NCBI RefSeq assembly: GCF_004116335.1 | Contig: NZ_PDKN01000002.1 | Location: forward strand, 1 to 64,000 | Source: Candidatus Marinarcus aquaticus | GTDB lineage: Bacteria; Campylobacterota; Campylobacteria; Campylobacterales; Arcobacteraceae | Direction of reading: 5' to 3' | Length of the DNA: 64,000 bases | In this document: piece by piece, positions 23,962 to 32,091 of the stretch | How the letters are laid out: each line of letters starts with the position of its first letter | Numbering within the stretch: the first letter of the stretch is position 1 | Program-made: the position numbers and the translations under genes | The notes under the pieces: model-generated | Told to the model about the DNA's origin: nothing | The model's input: the letters and a program-made list of their open reading frames with translations, nothing else | Databases searched by the model: none

Positions 23962-24968
23962 CGTGAGAGCGAAATACCAAACCCAATGCGGTTAATCTCA
24001 TGGTCATAATCAATCAAGCTGTCACCATAACCGCTTGAGAGTTGAATATAACCAAAAGTATCTTTGCTTCCAGGAAAAGGGAAAAGCCAACTGGCTTGTG
24101 CAAACCCTTTGTTATCATCATTGAATTTTAAGTTATTACGCAGTAAAAGTTTAAACGTATGCTCTCCATAAGCATAAATTAAATTCAAATCACCGTACCC
24201 TAAGTAGTCTTCAATATCACGATTATCATCATCACTTTTTTTCTCAGGAATTCGGTACCAAACGCGTGGAACAGCAAAAAAGTTTTCAAATTGAAAATAA
24301 CCTTCTAAATAGAGGCGGTTCCATGACCTCGAATCATTTCCATGTTGACCGTTGGATTCATGTAGAAAACCTATTTTATATGCTTTTAAAGTGGATTCTT
24401 CATGATTAAAATAGGGTGCTAACATATAGATTTCAGGTTGATAATTGGTCTCTCTAAAAGGGGATGAGTCCGAATAGATTTGCCACCACGAGGTTTGTGT
24501 GTATCCAAAGTTCAATGTCTCTTTTAAACCAAAAAGGTTATAACTGATGGGTTTTTTAATACTGATTTGAAATTTCGCTTCATTTCTGTCTCTGTCTTCA
24601 CGTGATTTTGTGTCATAACTGATGGGTAAAAAGTAGTTCTCTTTATACGGATAGATATTAAAAGCTGAAGACAAAGCTTGTTCAATAGCACTGTTGGTGG
24701 TTTTATCTTCCACTTCTTTAAAAGCCTTTTTGATGTGATTTAATCCATTTTTGAGATTGACTTTCTCTTGTTCCACTTCATCCATACTTTGAAGCGTGGC
24801 CTCTAACTCTTCTTTTGTATCTTCATTTTTTAAAGCCAGTTGTTTATAAATCAACATCGCCTCTTTATATTGCCCCGCTTCTTCAAGCTGCATCGCTTTT
24901 TTGATTTGTTCATCTTGACTCAAAAGAGTGGATATGGTTAAAAAGAGTAAAAGTATCGATTTTTTCAT
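23958..24968 (-). CDS. pldA: Outer membrane phospholipase A
   Basis: A 336-residue outer-membrane phospholipase A1 (OMPLA). A signal peptide covers about residues 1-17. Residues about 20-100 are helical and TPR-like (IKKAMQLEEAGQYKEAMLIY), an unusual extension before the barrel. The catalytic segment FLHESNGQHGNDSRSWNR around residue 203 contains the histidine, serine and downstream asparagine of the OMPLA active site, and SASWLFPFPG-like barrel strands follow. The enzyme removes mislocalised phospholipids from the outer leaflet; in Campylobacter it is linked to haemolysis. The C-terminal residue is arginine, not the usual phenylalanine. Confidence 0.9.
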   Translation of the reverse strand: MKKSILLLFLTISTLLSQDEQIKKAMQLEEAGQYKEAMLIYKQLALKNEDTKEELEATLQSMDEVEQEKVNLKNGLNHIKKAFKEVEDKTTNSAIEQALSSAFNIYPYKENYFLPISYDTKSREDRDRNEAKFQISIKKPISYNLFGLKETLNFGYTQTSWWQIYSDSSPFRETNYQPEIYMLAPYFNHEESTLKAYKIGFLHESNGQHGNDSRSWNRLYLEGYFQFENFFAVPRVWYRIPEKKSDDDNRDIEDYLGYGDLNLIYAYGEHTFKLLLRNNLKFNDDNKGFAQASWLFPFPGSKDTFGYIQLSSGYGDSLIDYDHEINRIGFGISLSR

Positions 24969-24999
24969 GTTAATATTTTAGTGTGTGTATGCTTTGATT

Positions 25000-25028
25000 T
25001 TGATTTTGAAAAGATAAAATGATATAAT
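25000..25028 (+). promoter_or_regulatory. Promoter of rpe
   Basis: TTGATT at 25000-25005 and TATAAT at 25023-25028 are separated by 17 bases, the best sigma-70 type match noticed in the window. The leader to the rpe ATG at 25056 is about 20 bases and contains the ribosome site AAAGGG. Confidence 0.7.
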
Positions 25029-25055
25029 CCCGAAAACAGTTTATAAAGGGTCTTA

Positions 25056-25697
25056 ATGTTAGTAGCACCTTCAATACTTTCAGCCGATTTTGGAAAATTA
25101 AATGAAGAGATAAAAGCAATATGTGATGGTGGATGTGATTTGATTCACGTGGATGTGATGGATGGACATTTTGTGCCGAATATGACGATTGGACCAGTGG
25201 TCGTTAGTCCGGTTGCAAAAGTGGCAACAAAACCTTTAGACGTACACTTGATGGTGGAGAATAACAGCTTTTTTATTGATCTTTTTGCCCCACTTAAACC
25301 CGAATATATCTCTTTTCATATTGAGAGTGAAAAGCATCCACACCGTGTGATTCAAAAAATCAGAAGCTTGGGAATTAAACCTGCTATTGTTTTAAACCCC
25401 CACTCAACCCCTGAAAGTATTGAGTATTTGCTTGAAGATTTAGACATGGTTCTTTTAATGTCTGTAAACCCAGGTTTTGGTGGACAAAAGTTCATTGAAA
25501 ATGTTGTTGAAAAGACGAAAAAACTCAAAGCACTTATTGAAAAAAGAAATCCAAACTGCCTGATTGAAGTCGATGGTGGAGTCAATGATAAAAATATCCA
25601 TATCTTAAAAGAAGCAGGTGTGGATATTGTTGTGGCTGGTTCATATGTCTATGGTGCGCCTGATTATGCACAAGCAATTAAAAGTTTACAAGTTTAA
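25056..25697 (+). CDS. rpe: Ribulose-phosphate 3-epimerase
   Basis: A 213-residue TIM-barrel enzyme that interconverts ribulose-5-phosphate and xylulose-5-phosphate. Diagnostic segments: APSILSADF at the N-terminus, HVDVMDGHFVPN with metal and catalytic residues, HLMVE, MSVNPGFGGQ and VDGGV near the end. It has its own strong promoter and is followed at 78 bases by trpF, which has a separate candidate promoter. Confidence 0.97.
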   Translation: MLVAPSILSADFGKLNEEIKAICDGGCDLIHVDVMDGHFVPNMTIGPVVVSPVAKVATKPLDVHLMVENNSFFIDLFAPLKPEYISFHIESEKHPHRVIQKIRSLGIKPAIVLNPHSTPESIEYLLEDLDMVLLMSVNPGFGGQKFIENVVEKTKKLKALIEKRNPNCLIEVDGGVNDKNIHILKEAGVDIVVAGSYVYGAPDYAQAIKSLQV

Positions 25698-25751
25698 CAG
25701 TAATACAAAGGGCTGTTAATCGCTCTTTTACTGGAAATAGGTTATTATTTT

Positions 25752-25757
25752 TATACT
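25752..25757 (+). promoter_or_regulatory. Candidate -10 box of trpF
   Basis: TATACT lies 19 bases before the trpF TTG start, in the 78-base gap after rpe, with AAGAAGG between it and the start. There is no clear -35. It may add to read-through from the rpe promoter. Confidence 0.4.
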
Positions 25758-25775
25758 TTAAAAGAAGGTTAATGA

Positions 25776-26369
25776 TTGAGCAGAGTTAAAATATGTGGGA
25801 TTACCAATTTAGAAGATGCACTCAATGCCATTAAAGCAGGCGCAGATGCTTTAGGGTTTGTTTTTTATGAAAAATCACCTCGTTATATCACCTCAAAACA
25901 AGCACGAGAGATTGTAGAAGCAATTCCTCCTTTCATACAAACAGTGGGACTGTTTGTCAATGAGAGTGAAACCATCATTAACCAAATCTCAGCTGAAGCC
26001 AAAATGCAACTGGCACAAATCATTGATGATAATAATCAATTAAATTATAAACAACTCAACATCAAACATGTTCGAGTTATTCGAGCCCAAAGTAAAGAGG
26101 ATATTCTAAATATTCAAGATGAATATGTGCTTGTGGATGCCTTTGTTCCTTCCTTTGGAGGAGAAGGTAAACGTGTGGCTTTAGAGTGGTTTGATGATGT
26201 GGATTGTTCTAAAATCATTCTTGCAGGTGGTCTTAAAGCGCGAAATCTTAAAGAGCTTCATGGATATAACTTTTATGGTGTGGATGTCAGCAGTGGCGTA
26301 GAGGCTTCAAAACGTAAAAAAGATGATCAAAAGATGATTGACTTTGTAAGTAAAGCGCATGAAATCTAG
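25776..26369 (+). CDS. trpF: Phosphoribosylanthranilate isomerase
   Basis: A 197-residue tryptophan-pathway enzyme. Diagnostic segments are KICGITN at residues 4-10, GADALGFVFYEKSPR, VGLFVN, ILAGGL and YGVDVSSGVE with the phosphate-binding region. It catalyses the third step from anthranilate, just before TrpC, which lies about 8 kb away at 34441-35235, so trp genes are dispersed here. The start is TTG 25776: an ATG four bases earlier is out of frame and hits a stop quickly. It overlaps the exonuclease gene by 11 bases. Confidence 0.95.
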   Translation: MSRVKICGITNLEDALNAIKAGADALGFVFYEKSPRYITSKQAREIVEAIPPFIQTVGLFVNESETIINQISAEAKMQLAQIIDDNNQLNYKQLNIKHVRVIRAQSKEDILNIQDEYVLVDAFVPSFGGEGKRVALEWFDDVDCSKIILAGGLKARNLKELHGYNFYGVDVSSGVEASKRKKDDQKMIDFVSKAHEI

Positions 26370-27153
26370 AAAGAAGAGACATCCTCAAGTCAACGCGTTG
26401 GAGCTTTTGGTTAATAAGCTTCGAAAAAGAGACTATGCGCTTGAAGAGTTTTTAGAATTGCTTTCAAAAATTGAGACCAACTTTTTTGAAAATCCACAAT
26501 TAGAACTGGAATTGCTCATATCCAACGGCTTACCAATTGTTGTAGAAAATGATAAAGTGAGTTTGCTCACCTCAAAACGTTTCATCAGTGAACAAACCTT
26601 TTGTATTGTTGACATTGAAACCAATGGAAGCAATGCACACAAAGGACAAATCATTGAACTGGGTGCAGTAAAAATCAAAAATGGTAAAGTCATAGAACAG
26701 TATGACTCTTTGGTTTATGCCAAAGATATTCCTGCATATGTTCAAGACGTCACCAATATTACACCAGATATGCTTGTGGGAGCCCCACCTCTTAAAGAGG
26801 TATTAGAAGAGTTTAAACTCTTTTTAGAAGACGATGTTTTTGTAGCCCATGATATTAAGTTTGATTATAAATTTATCTCTGACTCATTTGAGAAATATGA
26901 TTTAGGAAAACTTCAAAACAGAAAGTTATGTACAATTGATTTGGCCAAACGAACCATTTTTGCACAACGTTATGGATTGGACTTTTTAAAAGAGTTACTC
27001 GATATTGATACACACAAACAACACCGTGCACTTAATGATGCAATCAGTACCACACATATATTTGAAAACTCATTGAAAAACTTGCCCAAAGAGGTAAAAA
27101 CCGTTGAAGAGCTCATTGTATTTTCAAAATCTGACAATATCTTAAAATCATAA
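26359..27153 (+). CDS. DEDDh 3'-5' exonuclease with N-terminal extension
   Basis: A 264-residue protein with a basic N-terminal region of about 85 residues (MKSRKKRHPQ...) and then a DnaQ-like exonuclease domain: VDIETNGS with the first two acids, VAHDIKFDYKF and KQHRALNDAIST with the histidine and last aspartate. It resembles stand-alone PolC/DnaQ-type exonucleases used in DNA repair or RNA trimming in Campylobacterota. The ATG overlaps the end of trpF, so the genes are coupled, probably only by genome compaction. It is the second such exonuclease in the window besides 13026-13550. Confidence 0.88.
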   Translation: MKSRKKRHPQVNALELLVNKLRKRDYALEEFLELLSKIETNFFENPQLELELLISNGLPIVVENDKVSLLTSKRFISEQTFCIVDIETNGSNAHKGQIIELGAVKIKNGKVIEQYDSLVYAKDIPAYVQDVTNITPDMLVGAPPLKEVLEEFKLFLEDDVFVAHDIKFDYKFISDSFEKYDLGKLQNRKLCTIDLAKRTIFAQRYGLDFLKELLDIDTHKQHRALNDAISTTHIFENSLKNLPKEVKTVEELIVFSKSDNILKS

Positions 27154-27216
27154 ATTTTTTTATACGTCTGTTAGTCTTTTTTATGTAACATTTTTTAAAT
27201 AGATAAAAGGTGAAAA

Positions 27217-28854
27217 ATGAAACATATAATATTGGGTGTTTGCATCCTTATTTTGTTATCGGGTTGTGCAACCACAGGTGTTCAAAATATACAGATGGAT
27301 AAAAGTTATGGATCCATAAAAGAGAGTACAATAGCGTTTGTATCGGGTAGTTTTAATGTTCCAAATGGCAGTATTTGTCAAAAGGCGATAGAGAATACCC
27401 GTCAACATTTATCCAAAAGTACGATTCTACATGATGAATATCGAGCACGTGATATTCAAATTGTTAACTTGGAAAAAAATCCAAGATATATCACTAAATT
27501 AATTTTAAATAAATACCAAACGAATAACAGAAACAGTGGTTGTAAGCCAAGTGTTATTGGAGTTACGGTGCAAATTGAAGACATAGAATATATTACAAAA
27601 AATTGGAAAGGGGATATTGATTCTACTAAAATCAATAACGTTTTTAGAAATGAGTCTCCCAAAGTGATTTGGAAAGGTGATTTTACGTTAGTTTTTAGTA
27701 ATAATACAAAGCTGGATGATCTGTTTGAAGTAATCTTAAACTCATTAGATAAAGCGGCAGTATTGCCTACAAAAACGAAAACAATAGCTGAAATTAAACA
27801 AATAAAAGCGTTAGAACAAGAGAAAAATGCCAAAATCTTTTTAAAACAGTGCCTTACGAATGAAGATAATCTTAAATTGAACTATGATGCCAACTTAAAA
27901 ACTTTATGCATAGGAAAAGCAGGCTTTGCTCATGTACAAAGAGAATATCATAAAAATAAAAAAGAGACACTGTTTCCAATCTCAACAAAGATTGAAGAGT
28001 ATGTTACAGCTGATAAAGCGTGTTCATCCATAGGTTATAGTGTGGTCAACGGTGAAGAGTTGAAACATAAATTAAATTTTAAACAGACCTACGAACAGCA
28101 ATTAAATGAGAAGTTTAATCGTGATTGTAAGATAGAACGCGTCAATGGATTGAACTTTTTGGTTTGTAAAAATAAGAACAAAAAAGAGTATTTCATAGAA
28201 GAATCACGTAAAACAGCAAATAGAATTTACGATAAGACTTTAGTTCATGTGGAGAAGTTATGTTTTGACAAATTAAAGGCATTTAATCAAAGCAAAGATA
28301 AAAAAGTATTTGAAGATAACTTTACAAATGAAGAAATCAACCAATCTTTCACGTTAGAAAGGTTGGACTTCTCTTCACAGTTAAAAGATGAACGATACAA
28401 CTTCTCTTTTTATAATGGAGGAACCTCTTTACAAAAAGATGATGGTAAGTTTTATTTTGTAGGAAAAAGATTAGAAGGAGAGAAAACAAAACCAACTAGA
28501 GTTGAAGAGTATTATTTCTTTTTAGAAGATGAGAAGAATTATAATCTTAATAATGGCAAGTTTGAATTTACAAAAAAAGTTGTTAAAGAGTTTGATAAAG
28601 ATGGATACGACCAAGAAGGATATGACTACAGGGGATATAATAAAAAAGGGTACAATAAATTAGGCTACGATATGAATGGTTTAGATGTACATGGTTATAA
28701 CAAACATGGATGGAATCCAAAGTTAAGAATACGAGGAAAACAGATATTTGATGCGAAAGGATATGACCAAAGAGGTTATGATAAAAATGGATATGATAAA
28801 GATGGGTATGACCGCGATGGTTGGAATCCAAAGTTGAAAAAATTCAGAAAATGA
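27217..28854 (+). CDS. Lipoprotein with C-terminal GYDxx pentapeptide repeats
   Basis: A 545-residue lipoprotein: signal peptide with lipobox LSGC (C17), then about 440 residues I cannot assign, with several cysteines and a lysine-rich character. From residue 463 there are two runs of five-residue repeats of the form G-Y-(D/N)-x-x: eight units ending GWNPKL (498-503), a 12-residue spacer, then five units ending again GWNPKL (535-540). The tail is basic. The repeats sit beside aromatic and acidic residues and might bind metal, sugar or cell wall. It is monocistronic, between an exonuclease gene and a hairpin shared with oorC. The function is unknown. Confidence 0.8.
   Translation: MKHIILGVCILILLSGCATTGVQNIQMDKSYGSIKESTIAFVSGSFNVPNGSICQKAIENTRQHLSKSTILHDEYRARDIQIVNLEKNPRYITKLILNKYQTNNRNSGCKPSVIGVTVQIEDIEYITKNWKGDIDSTKINNVFRNESPKVIWKGDFTLVFSNNTKLDDLFEVILNSLDKAAVLPTKTKTIAEIKQIKALEQEKNAKIFLKQCLTNEDNLKLNYDANLKTLCIGKAGFAHVQREYHKNKKETLFPISTKIEEYVTADKACSSIGYSVVNGEELKHKLNFKQTYEQQLNEKFNRDCKIERVNGLNFLVCKNKNKKEYFIEESRKTANRIYDKTLVHVEKLCFDKLKAFNQSKDKKVFEDNFTNEEINQSFTLERLDFSSQLKDERYNFSFYNGGTSLQKDDGKFYFVGKRLEGEKTKPTRVEEYYFFLEDEKNYNLNNGKFEFTKKVVKEFDKDGYDQEGYDYRGYNKKGYNKLGYDMNGLDVHGYNKHGWNPKLRIRGKQIFDAKGYDQRGYDKNGYDKDGYDRDGWNPKLKKFRK
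28603..28836 (+). repeat. Tandem 15-bp-period coding repeats (GYDxx)
   Basis: Two arrays of 15-base units encode G-Y-(D/N)-x-x. Units vary at the DNA level (GGATATGAC, GGTTATGAT, GGATACGAC), so the protein pattern is conserved more than the bases. Both arrays close with the same GWNPKL, suggesting that a whole array was duplicated. Confidence 0.8.
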
Positions 28855-28859
28855 TAGGT

Positions 28860-28885
28860 TATAAACAGCCAATTGGCTGTTTATA
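28860..28885. terminator. 26-bp perfect palindrome between convergent genes
   Basis: TATAAACAGCCAA (28860-28872) is followed directly by its reverse complement TTGGCTGTTTATA (28873-28885). It starts 5 bases after the stop of the repeat lipoprotein and ends 1 base before the oorC stop codon, so it can act as a terminator for both strands. Confidence 0.75.
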
Positions 28886-28886
28886 A

Positions 28887-29447
28887 TTAGATTTGTTTTG
28901 CTTCTGCAGCGTATTTTAATCCTAAGTCAAACGCTTTGTTATTGATATCGTGTACTTTTGCAGGTACTTTTGAAAGCATTGTTGTTCTTAAAATTTCATT
29001 ATCAACAGTTTCACCCGTCATATAGTTTGCAATAGAAAGAGCAAGAACGGATTGTGTAATCACGTTTCCGACTTCTTCTTTAGCAATGGTGATGATTGGA
29101 ATCTCATAAATCTTCCATTTTTGTCTGTCCTCTTCAGTTGGTGTAACTAAGTTAGGTTCAATTACAATAACTCCGCCTGGTTTAACACCTTTTTTGAACT
29201 GGTCATAAGATACTTGTGCAACTGAAAGCATGAAATCAATTTCACCATCATTTGCATATGGAAATAATATTTCACCATCTTCTAAAGTAATATCAACTAC
29301 GGTTGCTCCACCTCTTACTTGTGAGGTATATGTAGAAGTTTTTAAACCATTTCCACCCGCTTTAATTTTAGCAGCAGCAAAAATAGATCCAGCAAGAAGT
29401 ACACCTTGTCCACCAACACCTGTAAATCTCATTAATGTTCTAGCCAT
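28887..29447 (-). CDS. oorC: 2-oxoglutarate:acceptor oxidoreductase, gamma subunit
   Basis: A 186-residue gamma subunit. The start RFTGVGGQGVLLAG and the following STYTSQVRGGATVVDI are typical of the gamma domain of 2-oxoacid:ferredoxin oxidoreductases. In Campylobacterota the OorDABC enzyme replaces the 2-oxoglutarate dehydrogenase complex, making succinyl-CoA and passing electrons to flavodoxin or ferredoxin. It is the last gene of the operon, 9 bases after oorB, with AAGGAG as ribosome site. Confidence 0.95.
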   Translation of the reverse strand: MARTLMRFTGVGGQGVLLAGSIFAAAKIKAGGNGLKTSTYTSQVRGGATVVDITLEDGEILFPYANDGEIDFMLSVAQVSYDQFKKGVKPGGVIVIEPNLVTPTEEDRQKWKIYEIPIITIAKEEVGNVITQSVLALSIANYMTGETVDNEILRTTMLSKVPAKVHDINNKAFDLGLKYAAEAKQI

Positions 29448-29456
29448 TGTGTCTCC

Positions 29457-30290
29457 TTATAGTTGAACCGCTGTTTTATTCTGATGTGCTTCTTGTACTT
29501 TTTTGTACATATCAGTATATTCAGCAGCTTCTGTGTCTTGTTTTAAGATACCAGTTGGGAATAACCCTTTTTGTTCTTCTTCACTCATTTTGTCAAACTT
29601 TGTTTTTGCAACTGTAATAGAGTCAATCCACTCTAAGTTTGCCATTGCTGAGTTCATTTTGTTTTTTCTACCTAAGTTAACGTGGCAGTTTGAGAAAATA
29701 TCAAAGAAAGAGTAACCGTTGTGCTCTAAACCTTTAACAAATACTCTTTCAAGTTTTTTAGGATCAAGCATCGTCTCTCTTGCAACAAATGATGCTCCTG
29801 CTCCAATAGCTAATTTACAAGCATCAAATGTAGGGTCAATGTTTCCTCGTTTCATTGTAACTGTCCACATACCTTGAGGCGTAGTTGGAGAAGTTTGAGA
29901 GTTTGTTAACCCGTAAATGAAGTTGTTGACAACGATATGGTTAATATCGATATTTCTTCTACATCCATGAATGGTATGGTTACCACCAATTGCAAGTCCA
30001 TCACCGTCACCTGATACACAAATTACGTGTTTATCTGGGTTCGCTAATTTAACACCCGTAGCATACGCAATTGTTCTACCGTGAGTAGTGTGAATGGTAT
30101 TACAGTTGATGTAAGATGAGAATCGTCCTGAACACCCAATACCAGATACAACACACACATCGTCCATGTTCCATCCAAGTTTATCAATTGCTCGGATAAG
30201 TGCTTTTAAAATAACACCATCTCCACATCCCCAACACCATAGTGTTGGCATTTTATTAGTTCTTAAATATTCATCATAATTAAATGCCAT
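29457..30290 (-). CDS. oorB: 2-oxoglutarate:acceptor oxidoreductase, beta subunit
   Basis: A 277-residue thiamine-diphosphate-binding beta subunit. Key segments are WCWGCGDG near the N-terminus, THGRTIAYATGVKLANP, and the ThDP/metal motif GDGDGLAIGGNH continuing to NNFIYGLTNSQTSPT. It forms the catalytic core with OorA. It starts 1 base after the end of oorA, so translation is likely coupled. Confidence 0.96.
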   Translation of the reverse strand: MAFNYDEYLRTNKMPTLWCWGCGDGVILKALIRAIDKLGWNMDDVCVVSGIGCSGRFSSYINCNTIHTTHGRTIAYATGVKLANPDKHVICVSGDGDGLAIGGNHTIHGCRRNIDINHIVVNNFIYGLTNSQTSPTTPQGMWTVTMKRGNIDPTFDACKLAIGAGASFVARETMLDPKKLERVFVKGLEHNGYSFFDIFSNCHVNLGRKNKMNSAMANLEWIDSITVAKTKFDKMSEEEQKGLFPTGILKQDTEAAEYTDMYKKVQEAHQNKTAVQL

Positions 30291-30291
30291 C

Positions 30292-31422
30292 TTACATTCC
30301 TTTCACTTTTTCAACGATTTCAAGAGGTGCAATTGGTCGACCGTTTGCTTTAAACAACGTATCGAAATCTTGTCGTCCACTTGCTCTTTGAATCTCTTCT
30401 AAGTATTGACCTAAGTTTAACTCAGTTACCAATACTTTTTGAATTTTGTCGCATAACTCTTTGATTCTTTTTGCAGGGCTTGGCCATAAAGTAATTGGTC
30501 TGAACATACCTACTTTAATTCCTTCTGCTCTTAATCTGTTAACAGCTTCTTTAACAGATAAAGCCATTGAACCGTATGCAATAATCATAATCTCTGCATC
30601 ATCTAACATATACTCTTCATTTGACTCAATTTCATCAGTGTAGTTTTCAACTTTTCTGAACAATCTTTTCATTAAGTCATCACACATTTGCTCATCTTCA
30701 GTTGGGTGACCGTTAAAGTCATGGTGAAGACCAGTATAGTGGTATCTGTACCCTTTAAACATTGGGTTCAATACGGCTGGTTGGTCATTAGGAACATTGT
30801 ATGGCTCATACTCTTTTGCTGGACCATCAAATGTAGCTCTTGGTTTGATACCTGCTTTTACCTCTTCTAAAGTAGGCAGTACAGCTTTACCACTCATGTG
30901 ACCAATGGTTTCATCTAAAAGTACAAATACAGGTTGCATGAATCTGTCTGCAAGGTTAAATGCTCTTACCGTTTCAGTATAACATTCAGAGAGTGTACCT
31001 GCACATAACGTGATTGATTTATAATCTCCGTGTGTTGGAGATTTTGCTTGTAAAATATCTCCTTGAGCAACACGAGTTGGAAGACCAGTCGATGGACCAC
31101 CTCTCATGACGTTAACAATTACTAATGGAACTTCTGCAATATACGCAAGACCAATGTTTTCAGATTTTAAAGAAATCCCTGGACCTGAAGTCGCAGTTAA
31201 TGATCTCTTTCCAGACATAGCACCACCGATTGCTGCACAAATACCTGCAATCTCATCTTCCATTTGAATCGATGCACCACCTGCAGCAGGTAGTAAATCT
31301 GAAATAGTGTGCATTACTTCACTTGAAGGAGTAATTGGATATCCACCAAAAAACTCACATCCAGCATCCACTGCAGCAATTGCTGCCAAGTCATTACCAG
31401 TTGAAATTATTTCTCTAGCCAT
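30292..31422 (-). CDS. oorA: 2-oxoglutarate:acceptor oxidoreductase, alpha subunit
   Basis: A 376-residue alpha subunit. Diagnostic segments are GCEFFGGYPITPSSEVM near the N-terminus, MEDEIAGICAAIGGAMSGK, ATSGPG, and a C-terminal half with YGSMALSVKEAV. It binds the substrate and completes the ThDP site with OorB. It is 10 bases after oorD and 1 base before oorB on the minus strand. Confidence 0.96.
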   Translation of the reverse strand: MAREIISTGNDLAAIAAVDAGCEFFGGYPITPSSEVMHTISDLLPAAGGASIQMEDEIAGICAAIGGAMSGKRSLTATSGPGISLKSENIGLAYIAEVPLVIVNVMRGGPSTGLPTRVAQGDILQAKSPTHGDYKSITLCAGTLSECYTETVRAFNLADRFMQPVFVLLDETIGHMSGKAVLPTLEEVKAGIKPRATFDGPAKEYEPYNVPNDQPAVLNPMFKGYRYHYTGLHHDFNGHPTEDEQMCDDLMKRLFRKVENYTDEIESNEEYMLDDAEIMIIAYGSMALSVKEAVNRLRAEGIKVGMFRPITLWPSPAKRIKELCDKIQKVLVTELNLGQYLEEIQRASGRQDFDTLFKANGRPIAPLEIVEKVKGM

Positions 31423-31432
31423 TCATTCTCCC

Positions 31433-31750
31433 TTAAGCGCTTAAAACTCTGTAGTTGTTATTCTTAATCGCTTCACCACGAGCTTTTGCTTCGTCGGTTA
31501 ATTTAGCGAATTTAAATTCTTTCTTGTCTGCAACATAGATTGCGAAGTCTGGACACGACAACTCACAATCCGTACAACCAATACATGATTCACTTGCTAC
31601 AATAGAAATCATTGCACCTAAAGTCGAAGTTGGTTCTGGTTTCATTGCAAGCACACCAGCAGGACAAACAGATACGCATACATCACATGCTTTACATCGG
31701 TTTGTATCTACCCATACTGGAGTATTTGCAGGAGCTTCCATAATTGCCAT
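31433..31750 (-). CDS. oorD: 2-oxoglutarate:acceptor oxidoreductase, delta (ferredoxin) subunit
   Basis: A 105-residue ferredoxin-like subunit with two 4Fe-4S motifs, CKACDVCVSVCP (about residues 18-29) and CIGCTDCELSCP (about 56-67). It carries electrons from the ThDP site of OorAB towards flavodoxin, ferredoxin or quinone. It is first in the operon, which is the usual oorDABC order. The start is ATG 31750 with AAGGGG upstream. Confidence 0.96.
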   Translation of the reverse strand: MAIMEAPANTPVWVDTNRCKACDVCVSVCPAGVLAMKPEPTSTLGAMISIVASESCIGCTDCELSCPDFAIYVADKKEFKFAKLTDEAKARGEAIKNNNYRVLSA

Positions 31751-32091
31751 TTTTTCCCCTTAATTTTAGTAGATAAATACATGAGAATAAACTCAAATAT
31801 TAATGTTATGATAATAACCTATATTCATATAATATTTCGTAAAATAGGGATTATTTTAGAGCAATATCAATGCTTGTTACATTTTGATACAAGAAAAGTT
31901 GACATAAAAAAACGATGCATTTGTCCATATTATATTGAGATTTATGAATACTTATAATTTGAATTGTTACATTATTTCTCTTTTAAATTCACTGAGATAT
32001 GATTAGAATCATAAAAGCTCTTTTCCTCGCCCCAAACTTTTTATTTTTATTGGGTATAATTACAAAAAATCAGAGATGCAAAAGGAATGGC
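31751..32091. other. 341-bp divergent intergenic region
   Basis: The region separates oorDABC (minus) from the tRNA methyltransferase gene (plus). It is very AT-rich. The plus-strand TATAAT at 32055-32060 is the clearest element. AT-rich blocks such as TATATG on the minus strand around 31819-31830 could serve oorD, but I cannot pick one. An open reading frame extending back to 31999 is not considered coding. Confidence 0.5.
32055..32060 (+). promoter_or_regulatory. -10 box of the trmN6-ykgJ-TPR-trpC operon
   Basis: A perfect TATAAT lies 31 bases before the TTG start at 32092, with AAAGGA at 32081-32085 in between. A transcript starting near 32067 would exclude the longer reading frame that begins at 31999. 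No -35 is apparent. Confidence 0.6.

Noticed and set aside
28603-28836. Microsatellite phase-variation tract
   Set aside because: Units vary in base sequence and a 15-base unit keeps the frame, so slippage would not switch the gene off.
31999-32091. Extended N-terminus of the tRNA methyltransferase from ATG 31999
   Set aside because: It spans a perfect TATAAT and has no counterpart in the family; the TTG at 32092 has the right ribosome site.
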